Positions 53,045 through 63,200 of a DNA stretch of 64,000 nucleotides are shown here, piece after piece. Under the pieces are notes generated by a model. It saw only the letters and a program-made list of their open reading frames with translations. It searched no databases and was not told the origin of the DNA. The translations under genes were made by a program, and so were the position numbers. Positions within the stretch are counted from its first letter, which is position 1. Every line of letters starts with the position of its first letter. Source of the stretch: Arhodomonas aquaeolei DSM 8974 (GTDB taxonomy: Bacteria > Pseudomonadota > Gammaproteobacteria > Nitrococcales > Nitrococcaceae); contig NZ_KB894805.1 of NCBI RefSeq assembly GCF_000374645.1, positions 62,001 to 126,000 of the forward strand, written 5' to 3'.

Positions 53045-53341
53045 CGGCTGCTGACGGCCACCGACATCCTCCGTTTCACGCGGTTTGATGTTGGCTGCCA
53101 GGAGCAGCCAACCTACGGGAACTCGCGTAGGTCGTGCGCCGCAGGCGTGCGACATTCCGGCGTGCTCATTGAAGATGTCGCACACAGCACGCGGCCGTGC
53201 ACGACCTACCGGTCTGCCAGGAGCGGCCAACCCGCGCGGCCTGTCACCGCCCGGGATTCCTGCCGTAGATCGGCTGCTCGAGGCAGCCGACACTCTCCGT
53301 TTCGCCGCGTTGGATCTTTGCGGCCTGGGGCGGCCAGCCTA
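53045..53341. repeat. Degenerate palindromic repeat cluster (REP/BIME-like)
   Basis: Two 71-base direct copies (53045-53115 and 53271-53341) agree at about 52 positions by hand count. A third partial copy is at 53212-53232. Between them, GTAGGTCGTGC...GTGCGACATT (53127-53156) is repeated in inverted form at 53175-53209. Hairpins such as GTTGGCTGC/GCAGCCAAC (53090-53112) and CGGCTGC/GCAGCCG occur within the copies. No gene is present in the region 53020-53439. Confidence 0.7.
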
Positions 53342-53439
53342 TGCCGCCCGCCACGACGCGGATCCGGTGCCGAAGATCGCGCACGAGTTACTGCGCCGGC
53401 CCTTGGGCTTGTCGCCGCGCGCGGATACCCTGTCGGGCC

Positions 53440-55800
53440 ATGACCGAGAGCGCGCCCCAACTCCCCATTGACGTCATCGAGCCGTCCTTCCGTACCGCCC
53501 TGGCGCAGGGGCCGGTGGTGGTGTCCGCGGCCACAGGCTCGGGCAAGTCCACGCGGCTGCCGCTGTGGGCGCGGGGGCAGGGGCGGGTGCTGGTGATCGA
53601 GCCGCGCCGGCTCGCGGCCACCAGCCTGGCCGGCTTCGTCGCGGGCAACCTGGGCGAGTCGCCCGGCGGCCGGGTGGGCCATGCCATCCGCGGTGATGTC
53701 CGCCACGGTCCGGACAGCGAGGTGGTGTTCGTCACACCCGGTATCGCCCTGCGCTGGCTGGCGGCGGACGGGCTTGCCGGTTTCGCCACTGTCGTGCTGG
53801 ACGAGTTCCACGAGCGGCGCTGGGACACGGACCTGCTCCTGGCGCTGCTGCGTGCCCGCACGGAGGGGCCGCGGCTGGTCATCACCTCCGCGACGATTCA
53901 GGGCGAGCGCCTGGCGGGCCACCTCGGTGCCGAGCTGCTGGAGGCGGCGGGCCGGGCCTATCCCGTGAGCGTCCACCACCTCGGCGACGATCCCAGGGGG
54001 ATGCCCGACAGCCGTGAGCTGAAGACCCGCCTTGCGCCCGCAGTGGAGCGGGCCCTGGCGGAGACGGAGGGGCACGTGCTCGTGTTCCTCCCCGGCCGCG
54101 GGGAGATCGCGGACGCGGCGCGGGCGCTCGGCGGGGTCCAGGCGGAGGTCATCGCGCTGCACGCGGGCGCGCCGGCGGCGGACCAGCGCCGGGCGTTGAG
54201 CCCCGAGGGGCCACGCCGGGTGATTCTCGCCACCAACGTGGCGGAGACCTCGCTCACCGTGCCCGGCGTCACCGCCGTGGTGGACAGCGGCCTGGAGCGG
54301 CGCACGATGCGGCGCAACGGCCGCACCGTGCTGGCGCTGCAGGCGGTCTCCCGCGCCAGTGCGGACCAGCGCAGGGGGCGCGCCGGACGAACGGCCCCCG
54401 GCGTATGCCTGCGCCTGTGGGGCGAACGCGCGCCGCTCGCCGAGATCACGCCGCCGGAGGTGGTCCGCGAGGATCTCACCGAGCTGGTGCTGGCCGCCGC
54501 GTGCGCCGGGCGGGATGCCGCGGCGCTCGAATTCCCCGAGGCGCCGCCGGACAACGCGCTTGCCGCCGCCCGGGCGCGGCTGCAGGCCATCGCTGCGCTG
54601 GACGAGACGGGTACGGTGACGGAACGCGGCCGCCGGCTGTTCTCGCTGCCGGTGGACGCCTGGCTCGCGCACCTGGTGGTGGCGATGCCGGACGCCGTCA
54701 CGGCGGCCTTCATGGCCGACCTCGCCGCGGCGCTCTCTGCCGGCCGGGGGCTGGCGTCCCCGCCCGGCGATCCGGACGAGCGCGAGCGCCTGGGCAAGGC
54801 CCTGGGCCGGCGTTGCGATGCGACGCTGCGGGTGGCGGCGCTTCGCGGTGTCGATCTGCCGGGGGTGCGCGTGGACCGGCGCCAGCGGACCGAGGCCGGG
54901 CGGCTGGCCGCGCAGCTGCGCGAGGCCATGGACCTGCCGGGCACCGCCGGCGAGGACGCGGATCTCGCCACGCAGGCCGGCACCGCGCTCCGCGCCGCCG
55001 CGGTGGCGATGCCGGAGCTGGTGCACGTGCGCCGCACCAAACGTCGGGAAGCACTGGCGAACGGGCAGGGCGAGGCGTTCCCGGTTGGCGACAGCCTGTT
55101 CGGCGAGGAGGACGAGGCCGCACTGGTCCTCGACGATCACAGTGTCCCCGGCCGTCGCGGCACGCGGCAGAACGTCACCCTGGCCACCTGCCTGTCGCCG
55201 TTGCCGCTGGATGCGCTCCCTGAGCTGGGGATCACGGAGACCCGTCCCGGGCCTGCCGCGCTGGAGGACGACGCCCTGGTGGGTACGGTGGTCCACCATT
55301 ATGCCGAGCGCACCATCCGCGAGGACCGCGAGGTCCTGACCGGCCCGGCGGCCCGGCGGGCCGCGGCCTCGCTGATCCTGGAAGACCGGCTGCTCGCCCC
55401 GGCGGGTGAGCGCCTGCGCGAGGATATCGATGCCTGGGCGCTGTACGTCGCGCTGGGCCACGGCGAGGGCGGGGTGCCCGAGCCGCAGGCGTGGCTCGCG
55501 GCCCGGCTGGGTGAGCTCGGCATGGAGGAGGGCGCGGATCTCACGCTCATCGAGCCGGGGGATCTCGCATTCGATGGCGTCCCGGGGTGGGAAAGGGACT
55601 GGTTCGACCGCACGTATCCCCGTGAGGTCCGGCTGACCGACCTCCACATGCGCGTGCACTATGATGTCCGTCGCCGGGAGGTCATCGCCGAGAAGGTCTC
55701 CGGCGTGCGCAAGCGCGACCCCCGGCGGTGGGAGCTGCCGGTATGGTCCGGCTGGCGGGTGAAGTTCCGCCAGGCGAGCCGCGAGGTGGAGGTGCGGTGA
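53440..55800 (+). CDS. hrpB: ATP-dependent helicase HrpB
   Basis: A 786-residue DEAH/RHA-type helicase. Walker A is AATGSGKST (31-38) and motif II is DEFH (121-124) in LDEFHERRWDTD. The sequence also shows TSATI, NVAETSLTVPGV and QRRGRAGRTAPGVCLRLW. The helicase core is followed by the HrpB C-terminal region (LEDRLLAPAGERLREDIDAW, GWRVKFRQA at the end). HrpB binds RNA/DNA, but its cellular role is not settled. Length is normal for the family. The start at 53440 gives the expected N-terminus. A TTG-start fxsA gene follows. Confidence 0.92.
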   Translation: MTESAPQLPIDVIEPSFRTALAQGPVVVSAATGSGKSTRLPLWARGQGRVLVIEPRRLAATSLAGFVAGNLGESPGGRVGHAIRGDVRHGPDSEVVFVTPGIALRWLAADGLAGFATVVLDEFHERRWDTDLLLALLRARTEGPRLVITSATIQGERLAGHLGAELLEAAGRAYPVSVHHLGDDPRGMPDSRELKTRLAPAVERALAETEGHVLVFLPGRGEIADAARALGGVQAEVIALHAGAPAADQRRALSPEGPRRVILATNVAETSLTVPGVTAVVDSGLERRTMRRNGRTVLALQAVSRASADQRRGRAGRTAPGVCLRLWGERAPLAEITPPEVVREDLTELVLAAACAGRDAAALEFPEAPPDNALAAARARLQAIAALDETGTVTERGRRLFSLPVDAWLAHLVVAMPDAVTAAFMADLAAALSAGRGLASPPGDPDERERLGKALGRRCDATLRVAALRGVDLPGVRVDRRQRTEAGRLAAQLREAMDLPGTAGEDADLATQAGTALRAAAVAMPELVHVRRTKRREALANGQGEAFPVGDSLFGEEDEAALVLDDHSVPGRRGTRQNVTLATCLSPLPLDALPELGITETRPGPAALEDDALVGTVVHHYAERTIREDREVLTGPAARRAAASLILEDRLLAPAGERLREDIDAWALYVALGHGEGGVPEPQAWLAARLGELGMEEGADLTLIEPGDLAFDGVPGWERDWFDRTYPREVRLTDLHMRVHYDVRRREVIAEKVSGVRKRDPRRWELPVWSGWRVKFRQASREVEVR

Positions 55801-55831
55801 CCGGCCGCCCAGTTATCAACGGAGTAGAGCC

Positions 55832-56296
55832 TTGCCATTACTGATTCTGCTGCTGTTCATCGGTGCGCCGCTGATGGAGCTGTACGTCCTCATCGAGGTG
55901 GGGAGCGCCATCGGTGCACTGCCGACCATCGCCCTGTGTCTGCTCACCGCGGCGGCCGGTACCGCGCTGCTGCGCCAGCAGGGGCTGGAGACACTCACCC
56001 GCGCGCGGGCGAACATGAACCGGGGCAGCGTGCCCGCCATCGAGCTTTTCGAGGGCGTGGCGCTGGCACTGGGCGGTGTCCTGCTGCTCACTCCGGGATT
56101 CATCACGGACGTGTTCGGGTTTGCCTGCCTTATCCCCTGGACACGACGGTTCCTGATCCGCTGGGTGCTGCGCCACGTCCACGTGAGCTACGGCCCGCCG
56201 CCGGGAAATGGGCCCGGGGGCGGCTACGGCCAGCGTGGTCACCGTGACGTCATCGAGGGCGAGTTCCAGCGCAGGGATCCGCGGGACGGGCAGTGA
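55832..56296 (+). CDS. fxsA: FxsA family membrane protein
   Basis: A 154-residue inner-membrane protein with three to four helices. It has PLLILLLFIGAPLMELYVLI at the N-terminus, TALLRQQGLETLTRARANMN, and LLLTPGFITDVFGFACLIP, all typical of FxsA. In E. coli FxsA relieves exclusion of phage T7 by the F plasmid PifA protein when overexpressed; its normal role is unknown. The start is TTG at 55832 with GGAG upstream. The C-terminal tail is Gly/Arg-rich. It overlaps the CPBP gene by four bases. Confidence 0.88.
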   Translation: MPLLILLLFIGAPLMELYVLIEVGSAIGALPTIALCLLTAAAGTALLRQQGLETLTRARANMNRGSVPAIELFEGVALALGGVLLLTPGFITDVFGFACLIPWTRRFLIRWVLRHVHVSYGPPPGNGPGGGYGQRGHRDVIEGEFQRRDPRDGQ

Positions 56297-56982
56297 GCGC
56301 CCGCTCCCGGACGCCGGGGCGGCTCGCCGCCCTGGCGGATCTGTGTCTCGCGCTGGCCCTGGTGCTCGCCGCGGGCAGTGCCGCGCCGCTGGTCGTCGCC
56401 GGGTTCGCGCCGGCGAGCGGGCTGATCGGCGTGGTCGTGGCGCAGGGCGTGGTGATCCTCGCCGGCCTCGCGCTGCTCTGCTACTGGCGCGGGGTCACCT
56501 TCACGGGGCTTGGCCTGGTTGCTCCCGGCTGGCGGGACGTGCTGCGCGGCGTACAGCTGCTGGTGATCGTCTTTGCCGTCAACATTCTGCTGCGGCTGTT
56601 CGTCATGCAGCTCTTCCCGGACGCCGTCAGTGGCCAGCTTGCGCGCATCACCGAGCTCGGCAACCGGGTCGCCGGCGGGATAGGCGTGCCCGAGCTCCTG
56701 GGCCTGAGCCTGTTTATCGGCCTCTACGAGGAGCTGCTCGCGCGCGGCTTCCTGCTCCAGCGCGCCCGCGCGCTGCTCGGCGGCCTGTGGGGGCCGGTGC
56801 TGCTGTCCTCCCTCCTTTTCGGCCTCGGCCACGTCTACCAGGGGGCGTTCGGCGTGATCCAGACCGCCCTCGTCGGTGCCATACTCGCCGTCGCCGTCCT
56901 CCGTTACGCCAGCCTCTGGCCCGCCATCATCGCCCACGCGCTCATCAACGCCGTGTCGCTCTGGGTGCTTGCGGCGACGTAG
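56293..56982 (+). CDS. CPBP-family intramembrane glutamic protease
   Basis: A 229-residue membrane protein of the CPBP/Rce1-type family. The catalytic EE pair is at residues 146-147 (FIGLYEELLARGFLL), His180 lies in LFGLGHVYQG and His215 in HALINAVS, the canonical three motifs. About seven hydrophobic segments are present. Bacterial members process signalling or bacteriocin-related peptides, or act as membrane immunity proteins; no peptide gene is adjacent. GTG start at 56293 overlaps the fxsA stop. Confidence 0.85.
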   Translation: MSARSRTPGRLAALADLCLALALVLAAGSAAPLVVAGFAPASGLIGVVVAQGVVILAGLALLCYWRGVTFTGLGLVAPGWRDVLRGVQLLVIVFAVNILLRLFVMQLFPDAVSGQLARITELGNRVAGGIGVPELLGLSLFIGLYEELLARGFLLQRARALLGGLWGPVLLSSLLFGLGHVYQGAFGVIQTALVGAILAVAVLRYASLWPAIIAHALINAVSLWVLAAT

Positions 56983-57011
56983 CCGTCCCGGCGCTCTCTG
57001 GACAATCCCTG

Positions 57012-57061
57012 CCATGCCGTACAGCCTTCACGCTCGGGCCGGTCTTTCGTGTACGGCATGG
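57012..57061. repeat. Inverted repeat downstream of the CPBP gene
   Basis: CCATGCCGTACA (57012-57023) and TGTACGGCATGG (57050-57061) are perfect 12-base inverted repeats separated by 26 bases. It lies 50 bases before the next start and could be a terminator-like stem, an operator pair or an extragenic palindrome. Confidence 0.5.
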
Positions 57062-57111
57062 TGCCGGTGATAAGCACGGATGCGCATTCGTGAGACGGTG
57101 AGGGGACGGGC

Positions 57112-57615
57112 ATGCGGCGGATATCCGATTCCAGGCGCCAGATGCAGGGCGGTCTCACCCGCGCGACCGGACCGGGGCGTCGTATCCTGCTGGCGTTCTG
57201 TCTGGTCTGCGGCATCGCGGCGGTCACGCTCAGTGCGCTGGCCGGCCGGTTCGAAGTGGCCGCCTTCCTGCCGTTCGCCGGTGCACTACTCGTGTGGCAG
57301 TGGCAGAGCATGTTCACCGGGCTGGTCGACGACGTCTACGATGCCGGCGATGCACTCGTGATGCGCGACGGACGCGATACCGAGCGAGTGCCCCTGTCCG
57401 GCCTTGCGGACGTGGATTTCCGCTGGTGCCCGCTAAGCGGCAGCAGCCAGCGGGTTCTGCCCGTGCTGCACCTGACGTTGCGGGAGTCGTGCCGCTTCGG
57501 CAGCGCGGTGCGGTTCATCGCCCGGACGGCGCACAGCGGCCCTTCCGCGGCCGCGCAGGAGGCGGCGGGAGAGCGCATGGCCGAGGATCTCCGGCGACGC
57601 ATCGATCGGGCGTAG
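57112..57615 (+). CDS. Hypothetical membrane protein with PH-like C-terminal domain
   Basis: A 167-residue protein of unrecognised family. Two hydrophobic segments (about residues 26-62) form a hairpin anchor, followed by a soluble domain with DALVMRDGRDTERVPLSGLA, a pattern resembling bacterial PH-like domains placed after two membrane helices. The tail is charged and helical. The start follows GAGGGGACGGG. It is followed 50 bases on by another membrane protein of unknown function, so the two may be co-transcribed. Confidence 0.6.
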   Translation: MRRISDSRRQMQGGLTRATGPGRRILLAFCLVCGIAAVTLSALAGRFEVAAFLPFAGALLVWQWQSMFTGLVDDVYDAGDALVMRDGRDTERVPLSGLADVDFRWCPLSGSSQRVLPVLHLTLRESCRFGSAVRFIARTAHSGPSAAAQEAAGERMAEDLRRRIDRA

Positions 57616-57666
57616 CGCGCACGCTGCGGTAAAACCAACACCACAACGCCCCCTCTGGATCCCGAT

Positions 57667-58470
57667 ATGAGTACGTCCGTCGTTTCCTTCACCCCCATCG
57701 ATGGGCCGTTCGCGCCCTATGCCATGGGCGTGTATCCACGCGTCGCCCTCGCGCCCGCGGACGACCGGCCGTGGGCCGCTATCGGCGGCGGAGGCGGAGG
57801 AGGAGGTGGTGGTGGTGGTGCAGCCGGCGGTGGTACCGGTAGTGGCGGTTCCGGCGACGGGCCATTCGCCAGGGTGATGTTCGCAGTTATCGCGATAATG
57901 GTTGTGATCCAGCTCTTCGTGACTTTCGTGCCGGAGCCGGAGGATATCGACCGGCGTCTGGTGGAGGCCGTCATGGTGCTTCCCGGGAGCAAGGTGGATG
58001 CCCTTGACGAGATGTTCATGCGGGCGGAGTTCTCCACCCCCGAGCAGCGTCGCGCGGTCCTCGACAAGCTGCTGGATATCACCGATCCCACGGATATCAG
58101 GGAGGGAAGTGTCCATGTGCTCGCACGCTCGGACGCCCGGCGTCAGCTGATGGACAGGGCGAAAGACCGTTACCGGCAGCAGATCGAACGCGCCGGCCTG
58201 GGCGAGTTCTCCACGGCGAACCTGTCCAGCCTCCGTGCCGGCGACCCGCGAACCGAAACCGTGCTCCTGGGCTTGATCGTCACCCGCCCCGCCGAGAACG
58301 GGGAGACCTTCTCGGGTGGCAAGTGGGAGACACGCGACTTCCTCTGGAGCCTGACCGGCTCCAGCTCCAGGGGGCCGCTGGCCCTGTATCTCTACTACGC
58401 GCCGGACCCCGGGAAGACGCTGAGCGAGTCGGTGGCCAATCGGCTGCTTCAGCGGCTTGGTGATGTGTGA
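57667..58470 (+). CDS. Hypothetical protein with polyglycine linker and one membrane helix
   Basis: A 267-residue protein of no firmly recognised family. It opens with a non-polar, non-signal stretch, then a run of 12 consecutive glycines and further Gly/Ser-rich residues (about 40-65), a single transmembrane helix (ARVMFAVIAIMVVIQLFVTF) and a charged domain of about 180 residues that is probably cytoplasmic or periplasmic. The C-terminal block with LLGLIVTRP and LALYLYYAPDPG resembles DUF1517-type proteins, which also carry a Gly-rich linker, but the match is weak. Start ATG follows a poor ribosome site. Confidence 0.55.
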   Translation: MSTSVVSFTPIDGPFAPYAMGVYPRVALAPADDRPWAAIGGGGGGGGGGGGAAGGGTGSGGSGDGPFARVMFAVIAIMVVIQLFVTFVPEPEDIDRRLVEAVMVLPGSKVDALDEMFMRAEFSTPEQRRAVLDKLLDITDPTDIREGSVHVLARSDARRQLMDRAKDRYRQQIERAGLGEFSTANLSSLRAGDPRTETVLLGLIVTRPAENGETFSGGKWETRDFLWSLTGSSSRGPLALYLYYAPDPGKTLSESVANRLLQRLGDV

Positions 58471-58612
58471 CGAGAGCGCGTGCTCCTGGGGGCAGAGGTG
58501 CTGGATGCCGGGCCGCCTTATTGAGACCGTGGACAGGTCCGGCTTGCATGCCTGTCCCGGTAGCGAGAGGCTTTCGTGTACCCGTACCCGGCGCGTCCGA
58601 GGTTGAGAGCCT

Positions 58613-59146
58613 GTGAAGACCCTGCTTTCCTGTGCCCGCCTGTTTGTCCTGCTTGGCACGGCGCTGCTGGCCGTGCAGGTGCCGTTCTATGTGGGCCAGT
58701 ACGGGGAGACGCTCGCCGCACACTATGCGGAGTCGCAACGGAGCCTGGGACAGTTCCAGGACGAGGCGGACCGGTTCTTCGACGGCAGCATCGCCGAGCT
58801 GGTGTCGCACTATCGCGACAGTGACGACGAGGTGTTCCAGGCGGGCGGCGAAAGCATCCAGGCGATCTATCACCGCAACCTGGTGCTGGAGCGCAGCCTG
58901 ACGCGGTACCGGACGGGGCCGGTGAGTGCGTATACGCAGGCCCTGGTCAGGCCGGTGCCGGAGATCAAACGGGCGGTGCTGAGCGATTACTCCTACGTCA
59001 TCCGGCTGGATCCCGGGGCGATCGTGTTCGGCCTGGGGGTCGGTGTGGCGCTGACGCTGGTGCTCGAGCTGCTGGCACGTGGCGGGATGTTGCTGGTTCG
59101 GTCGGCGCGGCGGCGGAGACGGGCGGTTTCCCGAGGCCGGGCCTGA
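58613..59146 (+). CDS. DUF2937-like membrane protein
   Basis: A 177-residue protein with an N-terminal hydrophobic helix, a helical loop domain (LGQFQDEADRFFDGSIAELV and a coiled region) and a C-terminal helix (GAIVFGLGVGVALTLVLELL) ending in an Arg-rich tail. This layout, with VPFYVGQYGETLAAHYAESQ after the first helix, resembles DUF2937. No function known. GTG start at 58613 follows a GAG-type site. It precedes murI by 130 bases with a separate promoter between. Confidence 0.6.
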   Translation: MKTLLSCARLFVLLGTALLAVQVPFYVGQYGETLAAHYAESQRSLGQFQDEADRFFDGSIAELVSHYRDSDDEVFQAGGESIQAIYHRNLVLERSLTRYRTGPVSAYTQALVRPVPEIKRAVLSDYSYVIRLDPGAIVFGLGVGVALTLVLELLARGGMLLVRSARRRRRAVSRGRA

Positions 59147-59215
59147 CCTGCATCAGGGGCCCCGACCGTCGAGAGCCCTTCCCTTACCCCCTCGAATGAA
59201 GGGCGCCGGGCCTCG

Positions 59216-59244
59216 TTTGGTGCGGTTCGGTGCGGGGGTATACT
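59216..59244 (+). promoter_or_regulatory. Candidate murI promoter
   Basis: TATACT at 59239-59244 is a strong -10; TTTGGT at 59216-59221 is a weak -35 with 17-base spacing. A start near 59251 gives a short 30-base leader for murI. Confidence 0.4.
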
Positions 59245-59280
59245 GCAGGGGTCGCTCACACTTGGCCGTATCCGCCCCTG

Positions 59281-60105
59281 ATGCAGTCCGAACAACCGAT
59301 CGGGATTTTCGACTCCGGTGTCGGCGGTCTCTCTATCGCCCGCGGCATCCGCGGGCTGCTGCCGGCGGAGGACGTGCTCTACATCGCCGATTCCCGCCAC
59401 GCGCCCTACGGCGACAAGCCCCACGACTTCATTCTCTCACGCTCGATGGCGCTGACGGCGTATCTGGTGGAGCAGGGCGCAAAGGCGGTGGTGGTGGCCT
59501 GCAACACCGTGACCCTGGCGACGATACGTGCGCTGCGCGAGCGTTTCGAGGTGCCCATCGTCGGCGTGGAGCCGGGGGTGAAACCGGCGGTGCTGGCGAG
59601 CCGCAGCGGAGTGATCGGCGTGCTGGCCACGGCGTCCACCGTTGCCAGTCCGGGGATCCGGTCGCTGATCGGGCGGTTCAGCGCGGGCAAGCGCGTGCTC
59701 CTGCAGCCCTGCCCGGGGCTGGCGGACCAGGTGGAGCGGCTCGCGCTGGATACGCCGGAGACCCGCTCGCTGGTATCGCGTTATCTCGAACCGCTGATCG
59801 AGGCGGGGGTGGACACGCTGGTGCTGGGGTGCACGCACTATCCCTTCCTCACGCCGCTGATCCGCGAGCGGGTCGGGTCGGACGTGGAGATCATCGAGAC
59901 GGGGGAGGCGGTGGCGCGGGAGGTCCGGCGCCGGCTGGCCGAGGACGATCTGCTTCGTGACGAGTTTTCCGGGGCCGCCCCCGGCAGCCGGCTGTTCACG
60001 AGCGCCAGGGAGGCCGGTACGCAGCGGATTCTGGAGGCACTCTGGCCGTATCCGGCGGCCATTTCCGTGTTGCCGGGGCTGCCGAGCGTGCCTGCACGGA
60101 CCTGA
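59281..60105 (+). CDS. murI: Glutamate racemase
   Basis: MurI makes D-glutamate for peptidoglycan. The 274-residue protein has both cofactor-free catalytic cysteines: Cys74 in VVACNTVTLA and Cys184 in VLGCTHYPFL. Asp11 in FDSGVGGLS and the ADSRHAPYGDKP loop are also conserved. Length is standard. The start at 59281 was chosen to put the DSGVGG motif ten residues in. A hairpin follows downstream, and the next gene is convergent. Confidence 0.93.
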   Translation: MQSEQPIGIFDSGVGGLSIARGIRGLLPAEDVLYIADSRHAPYGDKPHDFILSRSMALTAYLVEQGAKAVVVACNTVTLATIRALRERFEVPIVGVEPGVKPAVLASRSGVIGVLATASTVASPGIRSLIGRFSAGKRVLLQPCPGLADQVERLALDTPETRSLVSRYLEPLIEAGVDTLVLGCTHYPFLTPLIRERVGSDVEIIETGEAVAREVRRRLAEDDLLRDEFSGAAPGSRLFTSAREAGTQRILEALWPYPAAISVLPGLPSVPART

Positions 60106-60171
60106 CCGGCGCCATATCCAGCGGTGACGGCCCGCGCGGGGCCGCTTGCGTGATCGCGAGGGCCGACGGCA

Positions 60172-60191
60172 GCCGGCCGTGAATGGCCGGC
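60172..60191. terminator. Hairpin between murI and the large oxidoreductase gene
   Basis: Seven-base GCCGGCC/GGCCGGC arms with a six-base loop, 66 bases after murI and 16 bases from the convergent stop. Moderate stability, no T-tract. Confidence 0.45.
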
Positions 60192-60207
60192 CCCGGTCCC
60201 CCGCGGT

Positions 60208-63200
60208 CTATCCGCCCGCCGGGTTGTCCGCCTGGGCCTCCCGCTCGAAGACGTAGTCCAGCCACTGGCCGGTGAGGCGGTCGGTGAGGCGGTTCTGCTG
60301 CTGCCGCGCGGAGAGGTTGTCGATGTCGATCCACGACAGCGGCTGGTCCTGGCCGGCGCAGGTGAATACCGGGCGGGTGCGCTCGCCGGTATCCGGGTCG
60401 ATCTGCCACTGCAGGCACTGGGCGCACACGCCCTTCATCATGCACTGCATGGGCGAGCCGACGGTGCCGAAGGCCTCCACACCGGGGGCGAAATAGCTGC
60501 GCAGCTCGCCCTTGAGTGCGGCCTGGAAGCCCTTGAGCAGTCCGGTCCCGCCCATGACCATAACCCGGTCCACGTCCGACAGCGGGATGCCGTCGGCGGG
60601 GCCGACCTCGCCGTCGCCGTAGCGGCGGACGAGGTCGAGCATGTCCGTGGCGACGAGGCTGGTGTCCTGCGGCCGGCGGGCCTCGATGGTGGGCTCGCCG
60701 GCGGTGCACCAGAGGATCTGGTCCGCGCCGCCCTCCAGCTCGTCCTGGTGGTCCACGTCGCCGGCCCTGCCGAAGGCGGCGACGTAGAGCACGCGGTTGC
60801 CCGCGGCACGCAGGGCGGCGCCGATGTCGAGCATCACCGCCGCGCCCCAGCGCCCGGCGACGACCATGATGGTCTTGCCGGTGGGCATGTCCGTGGGCGC
60901 GCCGGTGGGGCCCATGAGTACCAGCGGGTCGCCGGGCTGGAGCCGGCCGACGAGCCGCGGGCCGGCGCCCCACTGGAGGATCATCAGCCGGATGCAGTCG
61001 CCGTCGACGCCGGTGCCGCTGACCGTGAGCAGCGGGACCTGGAGTCGTGTGCCCTCGACCACCGGGCTGGTACTCTCGAAGGTCTGCAGCCGGAAGAACT
61101 GGCCGGCGCGGAAGTTCCGTGCGGCGAGGGGGGCACGTACCCAGACCTCGGTCATCGCCGGATTCTCGCGGTTGACCGAGACCACCCGGGCGCTGAACTG
61201 CTCGTCCATCTCGGCAAGGAAGCCCGCGGCGCTGGCGTCCGAGGCCTGCGGTTTGGACTGCACCGAGCGCAGGATCTGCGGATAGCTGCGCTTGGCGGAG
61301 GCGATGGCCTTGACCACGCTGCCATTGAATGCCGGGTGGGTGTCGCCGATGAAGCTCACCCGGTGGCCGTCCTCGTCATAGGAGGTGAACGGCCCGAACT
61401 CCGGGGACTTGCAGTGATCGGCGTCCTCCACGGGCTGGAGCTCCTCGCGCCGGGCGATGTGCGGGAGGAAGTGGTTGCCGTTGAGCGCGAAGGTGCGCGG
61501 GTACTCGCGCTCGTAGATGGTGTTGGGCACCGTGCCCGCGGCGACGAAGATCGAGCGGGCGTCCAGCGTCACCTCCTCGCGGGTGGCGAGCCAGCGCCCC
61601 TCGACGCGCTGCATGCGCCGGCAGACCAGCGACTTCACGTGGTCGTACCGGTCCACGTCCGCGTACAGCGGCTCCAGGCCCTCCGCGTAGAAGAGCCCCT
61701 CCTCCATGGCCTTGGTGAGCTCCTCGTGGTTGCGCGTGTACGCCGGCGAGGCGTTCATACCCTTGCGGTAGGCGATGGTCACGCCGCCCCACTCACGCAG
61801 CAGCGGCGCGAAGTCCGGCGCCTCGCCGGCGGCCGCGGCGCGCTCGCGCTCGGCGCGCACCGCCCGGCCGTGGGCAAGGAATTCGGCGAGGGTCTCGCGG
61901 TCCTCGTCGTTGAGCGAGGCGGTCACGGCCTCCTCGCCACGGGCGGCGGTGAGGGTCTCGTAGCGGTGGAGGACCTTCTCCACCTGCTTGATGTAGTAGG
62001 CCTGCACCTCAGTGGCGGTGTCGACGCCGGTGAGTCCGCCGCCGATCACCACCGCGGGCAGCCGTACCTGGAGGTTGGCGAGGCTGGAGTCTTTGCCTGC
62101 GCCGGTGAGCTGCAGCGCCATGAGGAAGTCGTTCGCCTGGCGCATGCCGCGGGCGAGGCTGTTGCCCATGTGCAGGACCCGCGGCAGACCGGCGCCGGTG
62201 GCGATGGTGACGTGGTCGAACCCGAGCCGCCAGGCGTCCTCAAGGGTGACGGTGCCGCCCAGGCGCACGCCGCCGTGGACGCTGAAGTTCGGCCGCCGGG
62301 CCAGGGTCAGGTAGATGAGCTTGAGGAAGTTCTTGTCCCAGCGCACGGTGATGCCGTACTCGGCGACGCCGCCGAAGCCCATCAGGATGCGCTCGTCGAG
62401 GTCCTCCACCAGGTCGGACCAGCGTTCCACCGGCTCCTCCAGCAGCGCCCGAGGCAGGGGCTCGATCTTGAGCCCGTCCACGCCCACCACGGTGCAGCCC
62501 GCCTGGGTGAGGTGATGCGCCATGGTGAAGCCCGCCGGGCCCATGCCGGCCACCAGCACCCGGCGGCCGTTGTCCGCCGCCGGCAGGAACTGCTCGGCGC
62601 GCAGGGGGTTCCAGCGGGTGAACAGGTGGTAGAGCTCCACGCCCCAGGGCAGGTCGAGGACGTCGGTGAGGCAGCGCGTCTCGATCTGCGGGATATCCAC
62701 CGGGTCCTGCTTCTGGTAGATACAGGCCTTCATGCAGTCGTTGCAGATGCGGTGGCCGGTGGCGGGGATCATGGGGTTGTCCACCATGGCCACGGCCAGC
62801 GCGGCGAGGGTGTGTCCGTCGCGCTTGAAGGAGTGCATCTCGGAGATCTTCTCCTCGACCGGGCAGCCGGTGAGGGTGTTGCCGAGCGGGTCCTCCTTGA
62901 GGCCGAGCTCCGGGGAGCCCTTCTTCTCCGGGAAGCCCTTGGAGCAGAAGTCGCCGTCGTGCTCGTGGCAGTAGATGCAGTAGTGCACCTCGCCCTGAAC
63001 GGCGCGGGCGCTGGCGCGGCCGTCCGTGAGCCCGAAGCCGTCGCGGCGGCGCTTGTGGCCCTCGCCGGCCTCGCGGCGTGCGACGCCGTCGCCGGTCTCC
63101 TGCAGCGGCACCAGTGCGGTGTGGTCGACGCGCTGGGGCAGCCGGAAGCTGGTCCAGCCGGCGACGGTGCGGGCGGCCTCCGGCTCCTTGCGTGCGAGCT

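Noticed and set aside
53206-55659. Long minus-strand frame opposite hrpB
   Set aside because: Shadow of hrpB; helicase motifs are on the plus strand.
57786-57821. Polyglycine tract as a phase-variable repeat
   Set aside because: The codons are mixed GGC/GGA/GGT triplets; slippage would change length by whole codons, so no on/off switching is expected.
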